Of a stretch of 64,000 nucleotides of DNA, positions 47,401 through 58,065 are shown piece by piece. Each line of letters opens with the position of its first letter. Positions within the stretch are counted from its first letter, which is position 1. The DNA is from Ovis canadensis (Eukaryota > Chordata > Mammalia > Artiodactyla > Bovidae). Location: the NCBI RefSeq assembly GCF_042477335.2, contig NC_091727.1, positions 125,705,501 through 125,769,500 of the forward strand. Direction: 5' to 3'. Both the position numbers and the translations under genes were made by a program. Under the pieces are notes generated by a model. The model was not told the DNA's origin, ran no database searches, and worked only from the letters and a program-made list of their open reading frames with translations.

Positions 47401-50400
47401 ACTGCACAGTATTATCCTTTACATGGTGGCCATTAATAAACTTAAAGGGAAAAGGATGGGCTAGTTGATGTTTAGAGATTCTTTCTCTATCTGTATGTGA
47501 GGAATCTGAAGATTTAATCCTAGTTCTACTAAGTAGCTGAATGCCAGGAGGGGTGAGTTACTGCCTTTCTCCTAGCCTGTTTCCTCATTCGTAAAATAAA
47601 CAGGTTGACTAGTCTCTAAATTCCTTTCAGGCTTGACAGTCTATGGACTGTTAACTTATTTTTTTAAACCCATTGTTAAATAGCCACCCATCATGTATGA
47701 AGAGTGGTGAAGTAAAACTGGGGCATGGGTCAGGTTATGAGAGGAAATGGAACATAAGGTGAGTTTTCCTTTGCCCAAATATATATTCTCCCATGATTAC
47801 ACATAGCTTTTCAAATGCACGTACGTGCTGTCTCACACACACACATGCATACACACACATTGTATATAAAATAATCACCTTCAGAGTAGTCAACAAGAGA
47901 ATAATTATACAGTGCCTCTATTTGAGTTCTGCTTCCATGTCTCTTCGCTTATTTATATGATCCTTTAGGTCTTAAATAGAAGTTGACATACCAAAAGTGT
48001 TTGCTGAGCCTAGATCCCTGCTATGAATGAAAGCCTTGTGGAAATTCAAGACTAATGTGACCACAACCACTAATAACTCCACACAAAACCAGCAAGTAAT
48101 TTGCCTTAATAACCTAAAAGCACACTTTTCCACATATCAGTGTTCACATTACTGATTTTTCATGCTAGGAAATTATTATATGGATTATCTAAGTCCAGGA
48201 AATCATGGTATAACTTTTCATCTTGCTCTGCATAAAATGGTAATGCATAGCTCAGAAAGGAAAAATTGGGTTTCATTTCATCTTAGAAAGGGCAAAGGAA
48301 CAAACAGAAGAGAAAGAATATTAAAACTGAATTCACCCAACACACCTGCTCTATGCTCCATAAGTAGAAAAAACCAGGCAGTTCCCAACTCACGAAAAAA
48401 TTTTGTCTTCTTCTAAGACAAAAAAGCAATGATGAGACACCTAAAAGAAAATGCCAGAAAATACAAAGTTGACGACCCACCTAACTCTCTCCTTTTGGCA
48501 AAAGGATGACCAATTAATCTTCAGTTTGGTCTTGTCCTTGCCCAGAATGTCTGTTCCTTTCCAGAGTTATTTTGGCTTTTAAAGAATATATGGAATGTTT
48601 CATTCTGTAGACCAGACCCTTCATCAAAGGGAATTATGTCCATTTAAAAAGAGTTTTGAGAACCAGAAAAATATAGATGTCTATTTAATAATTTTTTAAA
48701 GGATATATGTCTAGATTTTCTTTCCATTTGAGACTAGGATTTATTTTCTGCTGGGTAAGCAGAATGTCAAGGTACTGGCCAAAGGCCTCTTCCACGAAGC
48801 TGTCTCCAACTACCCAAGACTTCATTGGTATTTCCTGCCTTTGAACTCTCCAAGGGCTGATACTCTGAGTCACGCAAACGTGTCTTCAATTATACAGTGT
48901 CATGTATGTGGCTATGCCTCTATCCATGCCTGTCTCTCTACTCATTATACCTCCGTACCACTCCTGTGCCCAATTGCTAACTCTAGTCATTCTTAAGGCT
49001 TCAACCTGAGCATTGCCACTGCTATTCAAATTATTCCACCTCCCAGAAGGGAAACTTGGGGATCTTTCCTTCAGGCATTGGTTATACTTTGAAAATGCCT
49101 CTATTACTTCGTGTTGTAATTGTATTATTTGGGCCTCATTTTCCTCCTTGCAGTGGGAATGGCACAACTAATGATACATTAGGGAAAGACACACATAACA
49201 CCCCTAGCAAATACTGCAGCCAGTCTGTCCAGCCTCCCTTGGAATATCCACTGGACAAAAAGAGTGTCTGTTGAAGTGCTCCTCAGAACAGTCTATTACC
49301 ACCTGCTATTAGTGCCGCTGCCATCTGTAATTCATCCAAGGATGTAGGGAAATCTAGTTGCCATGGAGACCACTGTTGCCTTTGCTTTTTATTAGGAATG
49401 GATTTCATATATAAGGTCTCCTAACTAATTTTCCTAGAGAGGGAGAAGTATTAATGTCCACCTCCATCAGACCTTGTCTTTTAAATGCAATCACCCTTCC
49501 AAGTACAGGCACTTCAGGAAATCTCATCCTGACAAATAGGATCAAAATGTAATGTGCTAATCCCTTGCTCTCCTCTTTACAAGCTGGCCGCTACTGCAAA
49601 AACTATGTCTGAGGGCACCAGCACGTTTCATCCTGTCTCATTCTCACCCTCTCCTTCCACCCCCTCCCATGACCCTTTTCCTGTGGCTTGATGATCTACT
49701 GCTTTGTGTTTGTTCTCACCACCCCACAACCTTCCCTTTCTCCCACCCATGGAAGTCCTGGTCGTCTTTTGATCTTACCTCATCTGTGAGGTCTGTCCTG
49801 TGCAGCTGAGCTCACACTGTCTGATGGGAAACACAGCTCAGATTCTTAGAACCAATTGTTGTATCCACAGGACATCTGTGATGACCCTCGTCTGATTGTG
49901 GGCAACATCAGCAACCACCAGCTGACCCAAGGGAGACTGGGGCACAAGCCAATGGTCTCTGCATTTTCCTGTTTGGCTGTTCAGGAGTGTCACTGGACAA
50001 AGGTATTCTCTTTTCTGCAGGACCTCACTTGACTTCTACCTTCTTGTCTTCTTTAGTAACTTTAGGAAAAGTCAGCTCGTAACTTTCTTAGTTTGTTTAA
50101 TTCTTGAAGTCAGAAGTATTCACGATTGGAGGTGACTTTCCTCCACTTAGTTTCACAAATACAGAAAGTTGAATGATTTTTACAGTCAACATCCATTTAC
50201 TCACCTGCGTTCTGCCAGTAATGTTTGGCTCCATTTGCTTTGTCACACGTATTAGTTGATCTTTTGTTCACTTGCAGTACTTTGACTCAGTAGCTCTGCA
50301 TACTTACACTCTCTGTACCTACTGGGGTTAAAAAAAACCCACTGAGAGCCAGGAATTCACTGACAGATACAAATAAAAGAAAAGGTGAGAAAGATGGAAA

Positions 50401-53400
50401 TATATCCTTGAAAAGGTTCTAATAAATTATTAAGAGTACAAAAATTCCTATGGCATTTAGGCAGAGTTCAAGGCAATGAAGTGTTGATTTGGGACAAAGG
50501 TAGAGCATTTTCTTCAGAAAAACAATTTTAGAAGCTGAAAGTGTAATTGAATTTTAAAAGGAGACTTTCCAAAATGTGGAAAGGCGTTAATAAAATCTAT
50601 CATCTATAGAATCTGCATAAACTCTCTAGGGTGGATCTCTAAAACCACAGGGGGCCTTGTGTTTTGAATAATTTTTGCCTTTTAAAATGCCTGGTTTCTA
50701 GGGCTGAATATGCAACCATGAATATGTTTGTGTAGACAGTTTCTCATGATCGACTTTGTAGATTATCTGTGGGAAATAATTTAAGCCACAACTTGCTGCC
50801 CCCCATGATCCTGTGTGTATTCAGTGCAAGCATGGTAATACTATTCTCAGCAAAACTGAACTGGGGAAGCAAAAATTGTGGGGGAAAAAAGCCCTACCAG
50901 GGACTTCCTAACTTAGACCCAAGCCAAATGTATTTGGTGTGCTTTCTGTTGCCCCATGAATTTTTCAGAAGTCAACTGTAATCTCAATATCTGAATATGG
51001 CCTGGTGTATAAAAGTTGACTGATTGAATGTTCTTATATTTCCAGACAATCCCCAACTATAAGGAACAGGAATGGGACCCTCGAAAACTAGATAAATATG
51101 CTGGGATATTTCACTTCCGGTTCTGGCATTTTGGAGAATGGACTGAGGTGGTGATTGATGACTTGCTGCCCACCATCAATGGAGACCTTGTGTTCTCCTT
51201 CTCCACCTCCATGAATGAGTTTTGGAATGCTCTGTTGGAAAAAGCTTATGCCAAGTAAGGAGGTGGGGGGTTGACTAGTCAGTGGTCAGGCTACACAAGG
51301 GAAGGAAGGTCATATTCATCCTTGGGAACTCATACTCATAGCTTAGCTTTGGGTGGGATGTCAGGCAGATCCAAGGCAGTGCTTTGGACCTGGAACTGGC
51401 CCTCCATAATTTTAGATAAGAAAGAAATAAGCTGTTCCAATTTCCATTAAACCCCTACCTGCTCCCTCAAAAAGGTGCCCCCTTTCTGAGGCTAATCTAA
51501 GGATCACATGACATTATGGCCTCAGATTTCCTCCTTATCTAATATTTACTGCTAGAAAGAAGTTTCATGCATGGACTTAGATCAACATAGCCTAAGCCTA
51601 GAAATATGACTATGGTCTCAAAATCTCTCTCCTTCTGTGCCTAGAGAAAAGCTAGCTGGTAAGGACTGCCTGTGCAAGCAGTGTTCTAATTTTGAGGGAA
51701 CGAGATGTCCTAGACTTGGAAAAATAATTTTACAAAGATAACTTTGCATATTTGCCCCTAGGCTCCTTGGCTGTTATGAAGCCCTTGATGGTCTGACCAC
51801 CAGTGATATCATTGTGGACTTCACTGGTACACTGGCTGAAACTGTTGACATGCAGAAGGGAAGATACACTGATCTTGTTGAGGAGAAGTACAAGCTGTTT
51901 AAAGAACTGTACAAGACATTTACCAAAGGAGGTCTGATCTGTTGCTCCATTGAGGTTTGTACTCATCAAAACGACTCTTTACTCACTTTTAGTGGAGGAG
52001 ACCATGACATTTAGTGTGGAACATGACCCTAACCCTGGAGATCCAAGACAAGCCACTGTGAAACTCAGAAAGCTAACAATAGACACTGAGCCCTGGTGCA
52101 GAGGCTAAGGATATGTAACGTATCATCCTTTTGTACCAGTCATTCCAACCTGGTGATGCAGCATTCAAGCAGATATAAATAGCCTCTGCTAAATTATTCC
52201 TCCTACCTGTGCTCCTGAATGTGGAGGTTATAGCTGTTTGCTCAAAGAATTAACCAGTCCCCCGAAATTCTGATGCTCTTCACATCAATGTACTACCAGG
52301 AGTCATTTGTATTGTTTGAGTTGTTATATTAAATTATTTGCTTCTTTTCCTTGCCTTGCTTTGTGTCAAGTTAGGCAGCAGGAACAAATTTCATGTACAT
52401 AAGAGAACTAGTATCAACCATACTGGTGTAAACCAATCAAGGAAGAGGAGGAGCCAAGCCTTGGCTCTCCCAATTCTTGTGCCCTTATGTATGTTTTTTT
52501 GTTCTCAGTTTCCTGACCAGGAGGAACAAGAAGTTGAAACTGATTGGGGTCTGCTGAAGGGCCATACCTACACCATGACTGATATTCGCAAGATCCGCCT
52601 TGGAGAAAGACTTGTGGAAGTCTTCAGTACTGAGAAGCTGTATATGATTCGTCTGAGGAACCCTTTGGGAAGACAGGAATGGAGTGGCCCCTGGAGTGAG
52701 ATGTGAGTGGCTTTCTACTTTGATGGCTGCATCCCCCAAACACTATGCCTTCTCCCAATCCCATCCTTCAGGCTGCTAGTGGGCTGTCAATGCTTACTGA
52801 CATCTGTGGGTCCTTCTTGGGCATGGAGTCTGTGACTTAGCTAACAGTGAAACAAAGCTGTCCCAGTCCTCATGCATTCTGTTCCTTTGGCATCCTGCTT
52901 CCTGTAGGACATCAGTGGCAAACATACTGGCTTATTCTTTTGTTCATTTGCCTTTAGTTCTGAGGAGTGGCAACAACTGACTGCAGCAGATCGCAAGAAC
53001 CTGGGGATTGTTATGTCTGATGATGGAGAGTTTTGGTAAGAAGTTTTCTGTGCTAAGAGAATTGAGGCTTTCACATGGAACTGCAGGGGTAGGTATTAAG
53101 TACCATCTTCATTTCTTTCTCCTGCACTCCTTCCATTCAGGATGAGCCTAGAGGACTTTTGCCGCAACTTCCATGAACTCAATGTCTGCCGCAATGTGAA
53201 CAACCCACTTTTTGGCCACAAGGAGCTGGAGTCGGTGGTGGGATGCTGGACCGTGAATGATGATCCCCTAATGAATCGTTCAGGAGGCTGCTATAACAAC
53301 CGTGATACCTTCCTGCAGAACCCCCAGGTTTGAACCAAATTCTTTCTGTCTTCAAGTTATCAAGGCAATAGGGCTTTCCTGGTGGCTCAGACAGTAAAGA

Positions 53401-54538
53401 ATCTGCCTGCAGTGCAGGAGACCTGGGTTCAATCTCTGGGTCAGGAAGACCCCCTGGAGAAGGGAATGGCAACCCACTCCAGTATTCTTGCCTGGAGAGT
53501 TCCATGGACACAGGTTGCAAACAGTCAGACACAACTGAGCAACTAACACTTTCACTTTTCACTATCAAGGCAATAGGAAGCCAGGTCTCACTTTGGAATG
53601 TTTCTTTGACATCAATTCTCCCACTGGCCACTATTGTATAATATTCATCAACCAAGATGAAGAGGGATGGGCTCAGATGCTTGTAAGGCACAGTAGACTG
53701 TGTCTTTTTGCAGAGATGTGATTTGGCAACATTATCAAATCCAAGCCACCTCCTCTGGCTGCCTCTCTCTTGGCTATATTGCTGGTATGCTTTGACACTC
53801 CCTGCCTCCTTGTGATGGCCCCACATTGGAGAGAAAGGATCTGCCCTTTGATGCTTTCTCAATTCTTTTTTATATCTTTACTGCCGAATTGCTCCCTGGG
53901 GTGCACACTTACTATATGTGTCCTCTTTCTCAGGCAGGTGATTCTCCTGAACCCCCTCATTATGACTCCCTTTTCTGGTCTAGAATCCCAGGTCATTAGT
54001 CCCAGGATTTGAATCACTACGATATCGATGAACCCATTCCCTTCACCTCCCATTACAATGCTATGCCAGGTGACACATTAGAGGTCTCAAAGCAAAATTT
54101 ACAAACATCCAAAGCCTGAACCTATAATAACCTTGATGCTTTGATCCACAAATGTGCTGATGAGCTAACCCACAGGAGACAAGAATTCTGACTGTACTGC
54201 AGCCTTAGCCATGAGTGTTTTCTTTCCATGAACCTCATTGGCAGCCATTTTGAAAGATACTAAATTTGGTGGGCTGCTTTACTTAACTCATACTTTTCTC
54301 TTTTCCTTCTACCTTAATTGTCCCTAAAGAGAAGAAAGCTCCTATTACCACCTCCCTTCATTTACAACCCTGGAAATGCTTTCATTGTCAGGCACATATA
54401 CCAAACTGATGAAATGGGCTTTTTTGGCTTCAGTGTTTAAGTGTCTTCACAGGATAGATCTATGGGGGCCTTGTGAACCTATGATTTTGCATCTGTTTCC
54501 TGTTTCTTTCTAGGAGGGAAAGAAAGACACACACACTC

Positions 54539-54574
<36 letters not shown>

Positions 54575-57500
54575 ACACAGAAACAGAGACAGAAACAGAA
54601 AAAGAGAGAGATAAAGAGAGACAGAGGAAGAGAGAAAAATAGGAGGCCCTTTGGACTCACTTCCCAATGGCATGATTCCCCAAATTGTTTGGAAAGTCTC
54701 CAACGCAGCCCTGTAGCTTCCCTATAATAGTGATAGCAAAGCATCAATTCACCAAGGAACTGCATCCAACTGCTCCCACAAGTCACACATCTGGGATGGC
54801 AAAAAGAGGTTAGCCTGGGGGAATGCTGCTGTGTCCGGTTAAGTCAAACAAGAATGCTTTCTGTCTTTATATTCTTGATTTTTCCTATGTACAACTTTAA
54901 AAATAAGGAGATAATTGGGGAAAAAAAGACCAAGAGCCTAAGCAATAATTGATTAAAAGAAAGCATACCCTCTTTGGAATCAGACGCCTGGGCATGAAGT
55001 TGTGTCTCTCAACACATGCTGAATGCCATAGGGAGAAACAAACATTAGAATTCACAGTTAGCAAGTCAATGAATTATCCAAGGTTTCATTGTCTGGTCAG
55101 TGGCAAAGCCCAGAACATAACCCAGCTCTCTGCTTTGAGAGGTAGAGTGTTCCACCCTGACATTTGAGCTGACCCAGCTAAAACAGAAGTGTGCTAACTA
55201 AACTCCTTGGTGGCCTCTTTTCTCTAGTACATCTTCACTGTGCCAGAGGATGAGCACAAGGTCATCATGTCTCTACAGCAAAAGGACCTGCGCACTTACC
55301 GCCGCATGGGAAGACCTGACAATTACATCATTGGCTTTGAGCTCTTCAAGGTAAAAATAGGCCTTTGGAGCAGAGACAGTAATGGCAAACAGTGTCAAAA
55401 TTAGAATGCCTTGGGGTTAAGGGAATTAAGAATGGTGGAGGGATGAAGCTAGTAAGAGGACCTAGAATCTTCTAAAACCAAAAAAAAAAAAAAAAAAACC
55501 AGCTATGATATGAGTGCAATGGAGCATTTCCTTCTCTTGCATTTCCAGGTGGAATTGAACCGCAAATTCCGCCTCCACCACCTCTACATTCAGGAGCGTG
55601 CCGGGACCTCCACTTACATTGACACCCGCACTGTGTTTCTGAGCAAGTACCTGAAGAAGGGCAACTACGTGCTGGTCCCAACCATGTTCCAACATGGCCG
55701 TACTAGCGAGTTCCTCCTGAGAATCTTCTGTGAAGTGCCTGTCCAGCTCAGGTGCCGTTTCCTTGGCCAGCCCTGCCAACTCCTATTCTGGGCTTTGCCT
55801 CCAAGTCCTAACCCCATTGGCCCTCTCCCCCTAGATGGATACTCAGAGGGCCAAGTTGTGCAAGTCAGGTTTAACTGAAATGATGGCAGGAGAACTGTGT
55901 CTCAAAAAGGGGTGGTTTGTGAGGAATTCCTCGTGGAGGTCTGGGCTTCAGCACTCTGAGCTGCCATTTAAGGAGAACGGGCCTATAGCCTAAGTTTTTC
56001 CGCTTATACTTTATCTTCTGTTCTCTGGCTGACTCTCTCTTCTCTTAAACAGCTGGCCCTCCTCATTGCATCTCTCTTATGTTCTGAGTGCTGGGTCACC
56101 AAAGCTACCTTTTCACCCCAGCCCTGCCTATTCTGATCTTTATCTTCTGGGCCTTAAAGCAAGGGGAAAGGAAAACATACCCATAAAACATAAGCCATGT
56201 CTGGGGAGGAATGGGCTAGGCCCCTTGGCATTTCATGTTTTTCAACAATGAAGTCTGCTTTGGCTAGCCTTTCTCCTCATCAAAGGGCATTCGTCGTGGA
56301 TGACGTGTCTTCCTTTTGATGTTCCAGGGAGCTGACTATGGACATGCCCAAGATGTCCTGCTGGAATCTGGCTCGTGGCTACCCCAAGGTTGTCACCCAG
56401 ATCACGGTGCATAGCGCTGAGGGCCTGGAGAAGAAGTATGCCAATGAAAGTAAGAAATGCAGGGCTGTCTGGGAAAGCAAAATGCAGCTTCACTTATTGC
56501 ATATATGATTAGAAAAGATGGTCACAGATGAGTCTCTCCAGTGGTATTTTCAATGTAGAAAAGTCAGAATGGCTGTCAACCAAGTTAGGAAAATGGGATA
56601 TAGATAAACAAGGTCCTACTGTATAGCACAGGGAACTATATTCAATATCCTGTGATAAACTATAATCAAAAGGAATAGTTAAAAATAATGTATATATATT
56701 GTATACATAAAATATATAAATATACATATATATTTAAAGGATTGTATATTGTATATATATGTATATATAGTTAAAGGATATATATATGAATGTGTATATA
56801 TATATAAAGGATTGACAGAAAAGTTTGTTTGGGTTTTTCCACGACATCTTACAGAAAACCTGAACAAACATTTTGGCTATAATGAATCACTTTGCTATAT
56901 AGTAGAAATTAACACTATGTTGTAAATCAACTATAATTCAATTAAAAAGGAGAAAATGGGATATAAGTGTCTTTGGGGGAGGCCTGTCTAGTATTCATTT
57001 TTATATCCTTCTATAAAATATAGAAAAGAAAAGGAAAGTAGACACCAAAGTCCTAGGTCATTCTACTAACCAGGTGTTGTGTTAAAAGTCCCTGAGTAGA
57101 CTTAGTGAGATCATTTTGACTATCCACGAAGAGGACTTTTCATCATTGCATTCAAAATAATGGTTACTTTGTTTCAGCTGTAAACCCATATTTGATCATC
57201 AAATGTGGAAAGGAAGAAGTTCGTTCTCCTGTCCAAAAGAACACCGTTCATGCCATTTTTGACACCCAGGCCATTTTCTACAGAAGGACCACTGACATTC
57301 CTATTATAATTCAGGTAAGGATGTGAACAGGGACCAGCAGAGTGGCTCCTATTCACTACTAGATACTAGATGATCCCAAGTGCATCACAGATGACTAGGA
57401 TACAGAGCAAGGGTTATTTTGGGTTATTTGTTTTGTACTCAGATACCTCCCACTAGGCACAATCACTGACTTCCTTATGAATGTCCATTCTAAATATCTT

Positions 57501-58065
57501 CTCCTCCACATATTTCATTGTGGCTAGAAACCCACATGCTGTCAGATTCACATGCTAACATAGGCACGGCAAATTCCCATGGAGGGAAGCATATGCCAGT
57601 TCACATGGCCCTCAACCTGCTAGGTCAGGATGGATCACTATGGTTTGGCTGTGTTCCCCTGACTTACTGCTTCTGACCAGCTGCCAAGTTTGATCCTGAA
57701 CTCTGCTTTTCATCTCTGCTCTTTGAGGTACTTTCCCCCTACTCAGAGCAGTATTCGGGAAAAGTCCTTGGTTTTTAAACAGCCCTTTCTAAGTCCAGCA
57801 TTAGGTTCCACATGCCACAGGGGCAGAGTCCAGTGTCACAGAGAGGGTTACTCACCTTCACTCTGTTGGCTTGTCTCTCCAGGTATGGAACAAGCGAAAG
57901 TTCTGTGATCAGTTCTTGGGCCAAGTTACCCTGGATGCTGACCCCAGCGACTGCCGTGAACTAAAGTCGCTGTACCTGCGTAAGAAGGGTGGCCCAACCG
58001 CCAAGGTGAAACAAGGCCACATCAGCTTCAAGGTTATTTCGAGCGATGACCTCACTGAGCTCTAA
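41257..58065 (+). CDS. CAPN6: Calpain-6, complete coding gene (12 coding exons, 641 codons)
   Basis: Joining 41257-41421, 49871-50002, 51046-51254, 51762-51954, 52509-52702, 52958-53035, 53141-53327, 55228-55350, 55549-55751, 56328-56449, 57178-57314 and 57883-58065 gives 1926 nt, 641 codons plus TAA. All introns are GT-AG and phases match. The length equals human calpain-6 as I recall it. Domains: calpain protease-like core about 26-343, C2-like domain III about 344-495, C2 domain about 498-621; no EF-hand domain. The catalytic Cys is replaced by Lys81 (Gly-His-Lys-Pro where active calpains have Gly-Asp-Cys-Trp), while His252 and Asn284 remain, so proteolysis is not expected. The family is known for microtubule stabilisation, GEF-H1 interaction and expression in placenta and embryonic muscle. 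The ATG is chosen because the protein starts Met-Gly-Pro-Pro-Leu-Lys, as in the family. No frame damage is seen. Confidence 0.97.
42071..42260 (-). mobile_element. Bov-tA SINE in CAPN6 intron 2
   Basis: Reverse copy. The imperfect target duplication ACTCYTTATATA lies at about 42056-42067 and 42261-42272. Confidence 0.92.
43875..44093 (+). mobile_element. Bov-tA SINE in CAPN6 intron 2
   Basis: Forward copy with a CAACAACAG tail. The 9-bp target duplication AGCAAGGTA lies at 43866-43874 and 44094-44102. Confidence 0.94.
45862..46079 (-). mobile_element. Bov-tA SINE, decayed head
   Basis: Reverse copy from 'ggtttagtcactaagtcatg'. The tRNA-derived part after 46030 is strongly altered but still collinear. 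Confidence 0.85.
49357..49370. promoter_or_regulatory. X-box-like (RFX) motif GTTGCCATGGAGAC
   Basis: Two inverted half-sites, GTTGCC and GTCTCC (reverse), with a 2-nt gap: the RFX X-box layout. It lies about 500 bp upstream of CAPN6 exon 3. Function is not shown. Confidence 0.4.
49871..50002 (+). CDS. CAPN6: CAPN6 exon 3 (residues 56-99, pseudo-active site)
   Basis: Acceptor 'gtatccacag', donor GTATTC, 44 codons, phase 0 on both sides. It carries the calpain oxyanion/nucleophile region: Gln-Gly-Arg-Leu-Gly-His-Lys81-Pro, where catalytic calpains have Gln-Gly-X-Leu-Gly-Asp-Cys-Trp. The codon is AAG, so Cys is absent by more than one base change. Confidence 0.96.
51046..51254 (+). CDS. CAPN6: CAPN6 exon 4 (residues 100-169)
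   Basis: Acceptor 'tatttccag'; the exon ends in AA, with donor GTAAGG at 51255 splitting Lys169. It encodes the conserved '[11 protein letters not shown]' block and '[14 protein letters not shown]', typical of protease core domain 1. Confidence 0.96.
51762..51954 (+). CDS. CAPN6: CAPN6 exon 5 (residues 169-233)
   Basis: Acceptor 'tttgcccctag'. The first base completes Lys169, then Leu-Leu-Gly-Cys-Tyr-Glu-Ala-Leu. It ends Ser-Ile-Glu with the poor donor GTTTGT. Phase 0 at the end. Confidence 0.95.
52509..52702 (+). CDS. CAPN6: CAPN6 exon 6 (residues 234-298)
   Basis: Acceptor 'tttgttctcag', donor GTGAGT. It carries the calpain His region Gly-Leu-Leu-Lys-Gly-His252 and the Asn region Arg-Asn284-Pro-Leu. 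The usual Trp after Asn-Pro is Leu here. Confidence 0.96.
52958..53035 (+). CDS. CAPN6: CAPN6 exon 7 (residues 298-324)
   Basis: Acceptor 'tttgcctttag', donor GTAAGA. Short exon of 78 nt. It encodes Ser-Glu-Glu-Trp-Gln-Gln-Leu to Asp-Asp-Gly-Glu-Phe and part of Trp324. Confidence 0.95.
53141..53327 (+). CDS. CAPN6: CAPN6 exon 8 (residues 324-386)
   Basis: Acceptor 'ttccattcag', donor GTTTGA (poor). It starts with the end of Trp324 and Met-Ser-Leu-Glu-Asp-Phe (end of the protease core) and runs into domain III. A SINE begins 44 nt past the donor. Confidence 0.95.
53372..53562 (+). mobile_element. Bov-tA SINE in CAPN6 intron 8
   Basis: Forward, nearly complete copy; part of the 'gagcctggtgggctacagtc' block is deleted. 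The perfect 14-bp target duplication TATCAAGGCAATAG lies at 53358-53371 and 53563-53576. Confidence 0.96.
53577..55227 (+). other. CAPN6: CAPN6 intron 8, remainder
   Basis: Contains an (AC)n microsatellite at 54527-54580 followed by a purine-rich GAGA stretch to about 54640. I recognise nothing else. Confidence 0.8.
54527..54580. repeat. (AC)n microsatellite
   Basis: About 25 AC units with two interruptions, then AGAGAC/AGAGAG sequence. Confidence 0.95.
55228..55350 (+). CDS. CAPN6: CAPN6 exon 9 (residues 387-427)
   Basis: Acceptor 'tcttttctctag', donor GTAAAA, 41 codons, phase 0. Domain III segment: Tyr-Ile-Phe-Thr-Val-Pro to Gly-Phe-Glu-Leu-Phe-Lys. Confidence 0.95.
55549..55751 (+). CDS. 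CAPN6: CAPN6 exon 10 (residues 428-495)
   Basis: Acceptor 'gcatttccag', preceded by a 20-A run about 50 nt upstream. Donor GTGCCG is poor. It encodes the end of domain III, finishing Pro-Val-Gln-Leu with Arg495 split. Read-through into the intron stays open to TGA at 55876-55878. Confidence 0.95.
56328..56449 (+). CDS. CAPN6: CAPN6 exon 11 (residues 495-536, start of C2)
   Basis: Acceptor 'tgatgttccag', donor GTAAGA. It starts with the end of Arg495 and Glu-Leu-Thr-Met-Asp-Met. The C2 domain begins here (Val-Val-Thr-Gln-Ile-Thr-Val). Confidence 0.95.
56575..56950 (+). mobile_element. L1 3' end with (TA)n, interrupted by a mariner mini-element
   Basis: Forward artiodactyl L1 tail: 'ggtcctactgtatagcacag', 'ctatattcaatatcctgtga', later 'ttgtaaatcaactataattc' and AATTAAAAA. 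The TA-rich stretch at 56685-56810 and the mini-element lie inside. In CAPN6 intron 11. Confidence 0.75.
56814..56880. mobile_element. Mariner-derived hairpin MITE
   Basis: The arms 'gaaaagtttgtttgggtttt' and, reversed, 'ccaaaatgtttgttcaggtt' pair to a hairpin of about 65 bp. This matches the palindromic mariner remnants common in cattle. Confidence 0.7.
57178..57314 (+). CDS. CAPN6: CAPN6 exon 12 (residues 536-581, C2)
   Basis: Acceptor 'tttgtttcag', donor GTAAGG. C2 segment: Asn-Pro-Tyr-Leu-Ile-Ile-Lys-Cys-Gly and Asp-Thr-Gln-Ala-Ile-Phe-Tyr-Arg-Arg. Ends in phase 0. Confidence 0.95.
57883..58065 (+). CDS. CAPN6: CAPN6 exon 13 coding part (residues 582-641, stop)
   Basis: Acceptor 'ttgtctctccag'. 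It encodes the last C2 strands ([10 protein letters not shown], Gly-Gln-Val-Thr-Leu) and the C-terminus Asp-Asp-Leu-Thr-Glu-Leu, then TAA at 58063-58065. Confidence 0.96.
   Translation, partial: VWNKRKFCDQFLGQVTLDADPSDCRELKSLYLRKKGGPTAKVKQGHISFKVISSDDLTEL

Larger units (their letters stand above)
41422..49870 (+). other. CAPN6: CAPN6 intron 2 (8.4 kb)
   Basis: The largest coding intron. It holds Bov-tA SINEs at 42071-42260, 43875-44093 and about 45862-46079, a MIR-like piece at 44150-44330, an L2-like piece at 44480-44640, a MIR-like piece at 47470-47660 and an X-box-like motif at 49357-49370. I see nothing else to name. Confidence 0.85.

Noticed and set aside
53179-53862. Reverse-strand open frame of 227 codons
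   Set aside because: It is antisense to CAPN6 exon 8 and a SINE. The exon's coding constraint and the SINE explain the openness.
55549-55878. Exon 10 read-through as the main CAPN6 end
   Set aside because: Exons 11-13 are intact, in phase and encode the expected C2 domain, so the full-length form is the default.
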